From: Mesorhizobium sp.
GTDB lineage: Bacteria; Pseudomonadota; Alphaproteobacteria; Rhizobiales; Rhizobiaceae
Assembly (NCBI GenBank): GCA_004017275.1
Contig: SAKE01000008.1
Coordinates: 80,112-144,111, forward strand
DNA: 64,000 nt
Reading direction: 5' to 3'
The translations under genes and the position numbers were made by a program. Below the pieces are notes generated by a model. The model saw nothing but the letters and a program-made list of their open reading frames with translations. It ran no database searches and had not been told where the DNA came from. Positions 63,998-64,000 of this stretch are shown piece after piece (position 1 is the stretch's first letter; each line of letters opens with the position of its first letter).

Positions 63998-64000
63998 CAG

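Noticed and set aside
1..64000. CRISPR array, rRNA, intact insertion sequence, integrase or prophage repressor
   Set aside because: I looked for spaced direct repeats, ribosomal RNA signatures, transposase motifs and tyrosine integrase motifs and found none; the prophage end that would carry an integrase is outside the window.

Overview
The window looks like chromosome of a GC-rich alphaproteobacterium of the Rhizobiales, most likely Mesorhizobium or a close relative. The grounds are codon use and gene style, a two-hairpin intergenic repeat of the kind common in rhizobia, small rhizobial zinc-ribbon proteins, a DUF1515-like prophage protein and several amino-acid/polyamine transport genes. 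No rRNA, tRNA or CRISPR array was found. Roughly the left half is host chromosome and the right half is a lambda-like siphovirus prophage that runs off the right edge. Region 1 (1-14626) holds a partial MFS permease and a redox/hydrolase cluster: an unrecognised gene, an MFS efflux pump, a zinc-independent quinone oxidoreductase, an exported alpha/beta hydrolase, a broken SDR, a cytochrome P460, a Tat-exported epoxide-hydrolase-like protein and an Ohr/OsmC peroxidase. Two paralogous ~1000-residue signal-sensing regulators (winged helix, P-loop NTPase, helical repeats) flank it and are transcribed outwards. A degenerate element of about 105 bp is repeated in the same orientation in the two intergenic regions next to these regulators. 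Region 2 (14627-16029) is a scar: the C-terminal fragment of a large serine recombinase, hairpins with a terminator, and unrecognised DNA. Region 3 (16030-29581) is one catabolic locus with two divergent arms. The minus arm runs GntR regulator, periplasmic binding protein, two ABC permeases, gamma-glutamyltransferase-like Ntn hydrolase, oxalyl-CoA-synthetase-like ligase, ketopantoate-reductase-like dehydrogenase. The plus arm runs LysR regulator, a kinase fused to a class-III PLP enzyme, a PotF-type binding protein, a CE7 esterase. The fusion has the motifs of amine kinases plus the phospho-lyase signature of the ETNPPL/PHYKPL type, so I infer that an imported amine is phosphorylated and then eliminated. 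No ABC ATPase is encoded here. Region 4 (29582-32083) holds a stand-alone ATP-dependent DNA ligase, two small zinc-ribbon proteins, a small plus-strand gene and a bidirectional terminator. Region 5 (32098-64000) is the prophage, almost wholly on the minus strand, so transcription runs from high to low coordinates. The early genes (54.5-64 kb) form a tightly overlapping operon: MT-A70 methylase, SNF2-helicase/DNA-methylase fusion, HTH protein, cupin-like protein, a DnaA-domain-IV-only protein, C5 cytosine methylase and a winged-helix replication-type protein that contains four tandem palindromes (a candidate origin). Next come a NusG-like protein, a gpZ-like protein, terminases, gpW-like protein, portal, S49 protease with an internally started scaffold, capsid cement, a Mu gpT-type capsid and a tail module with a classic -1 frameshift (gpG/gpGT). 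The module then continues with tape measure, tail tip, beta-helix fibre, a methyltransferase moron, endolysin, overlapping spanins and an XhlA-like protein. No integrase, repressor or att site is visible, so the prophage's right end lies outside the window.
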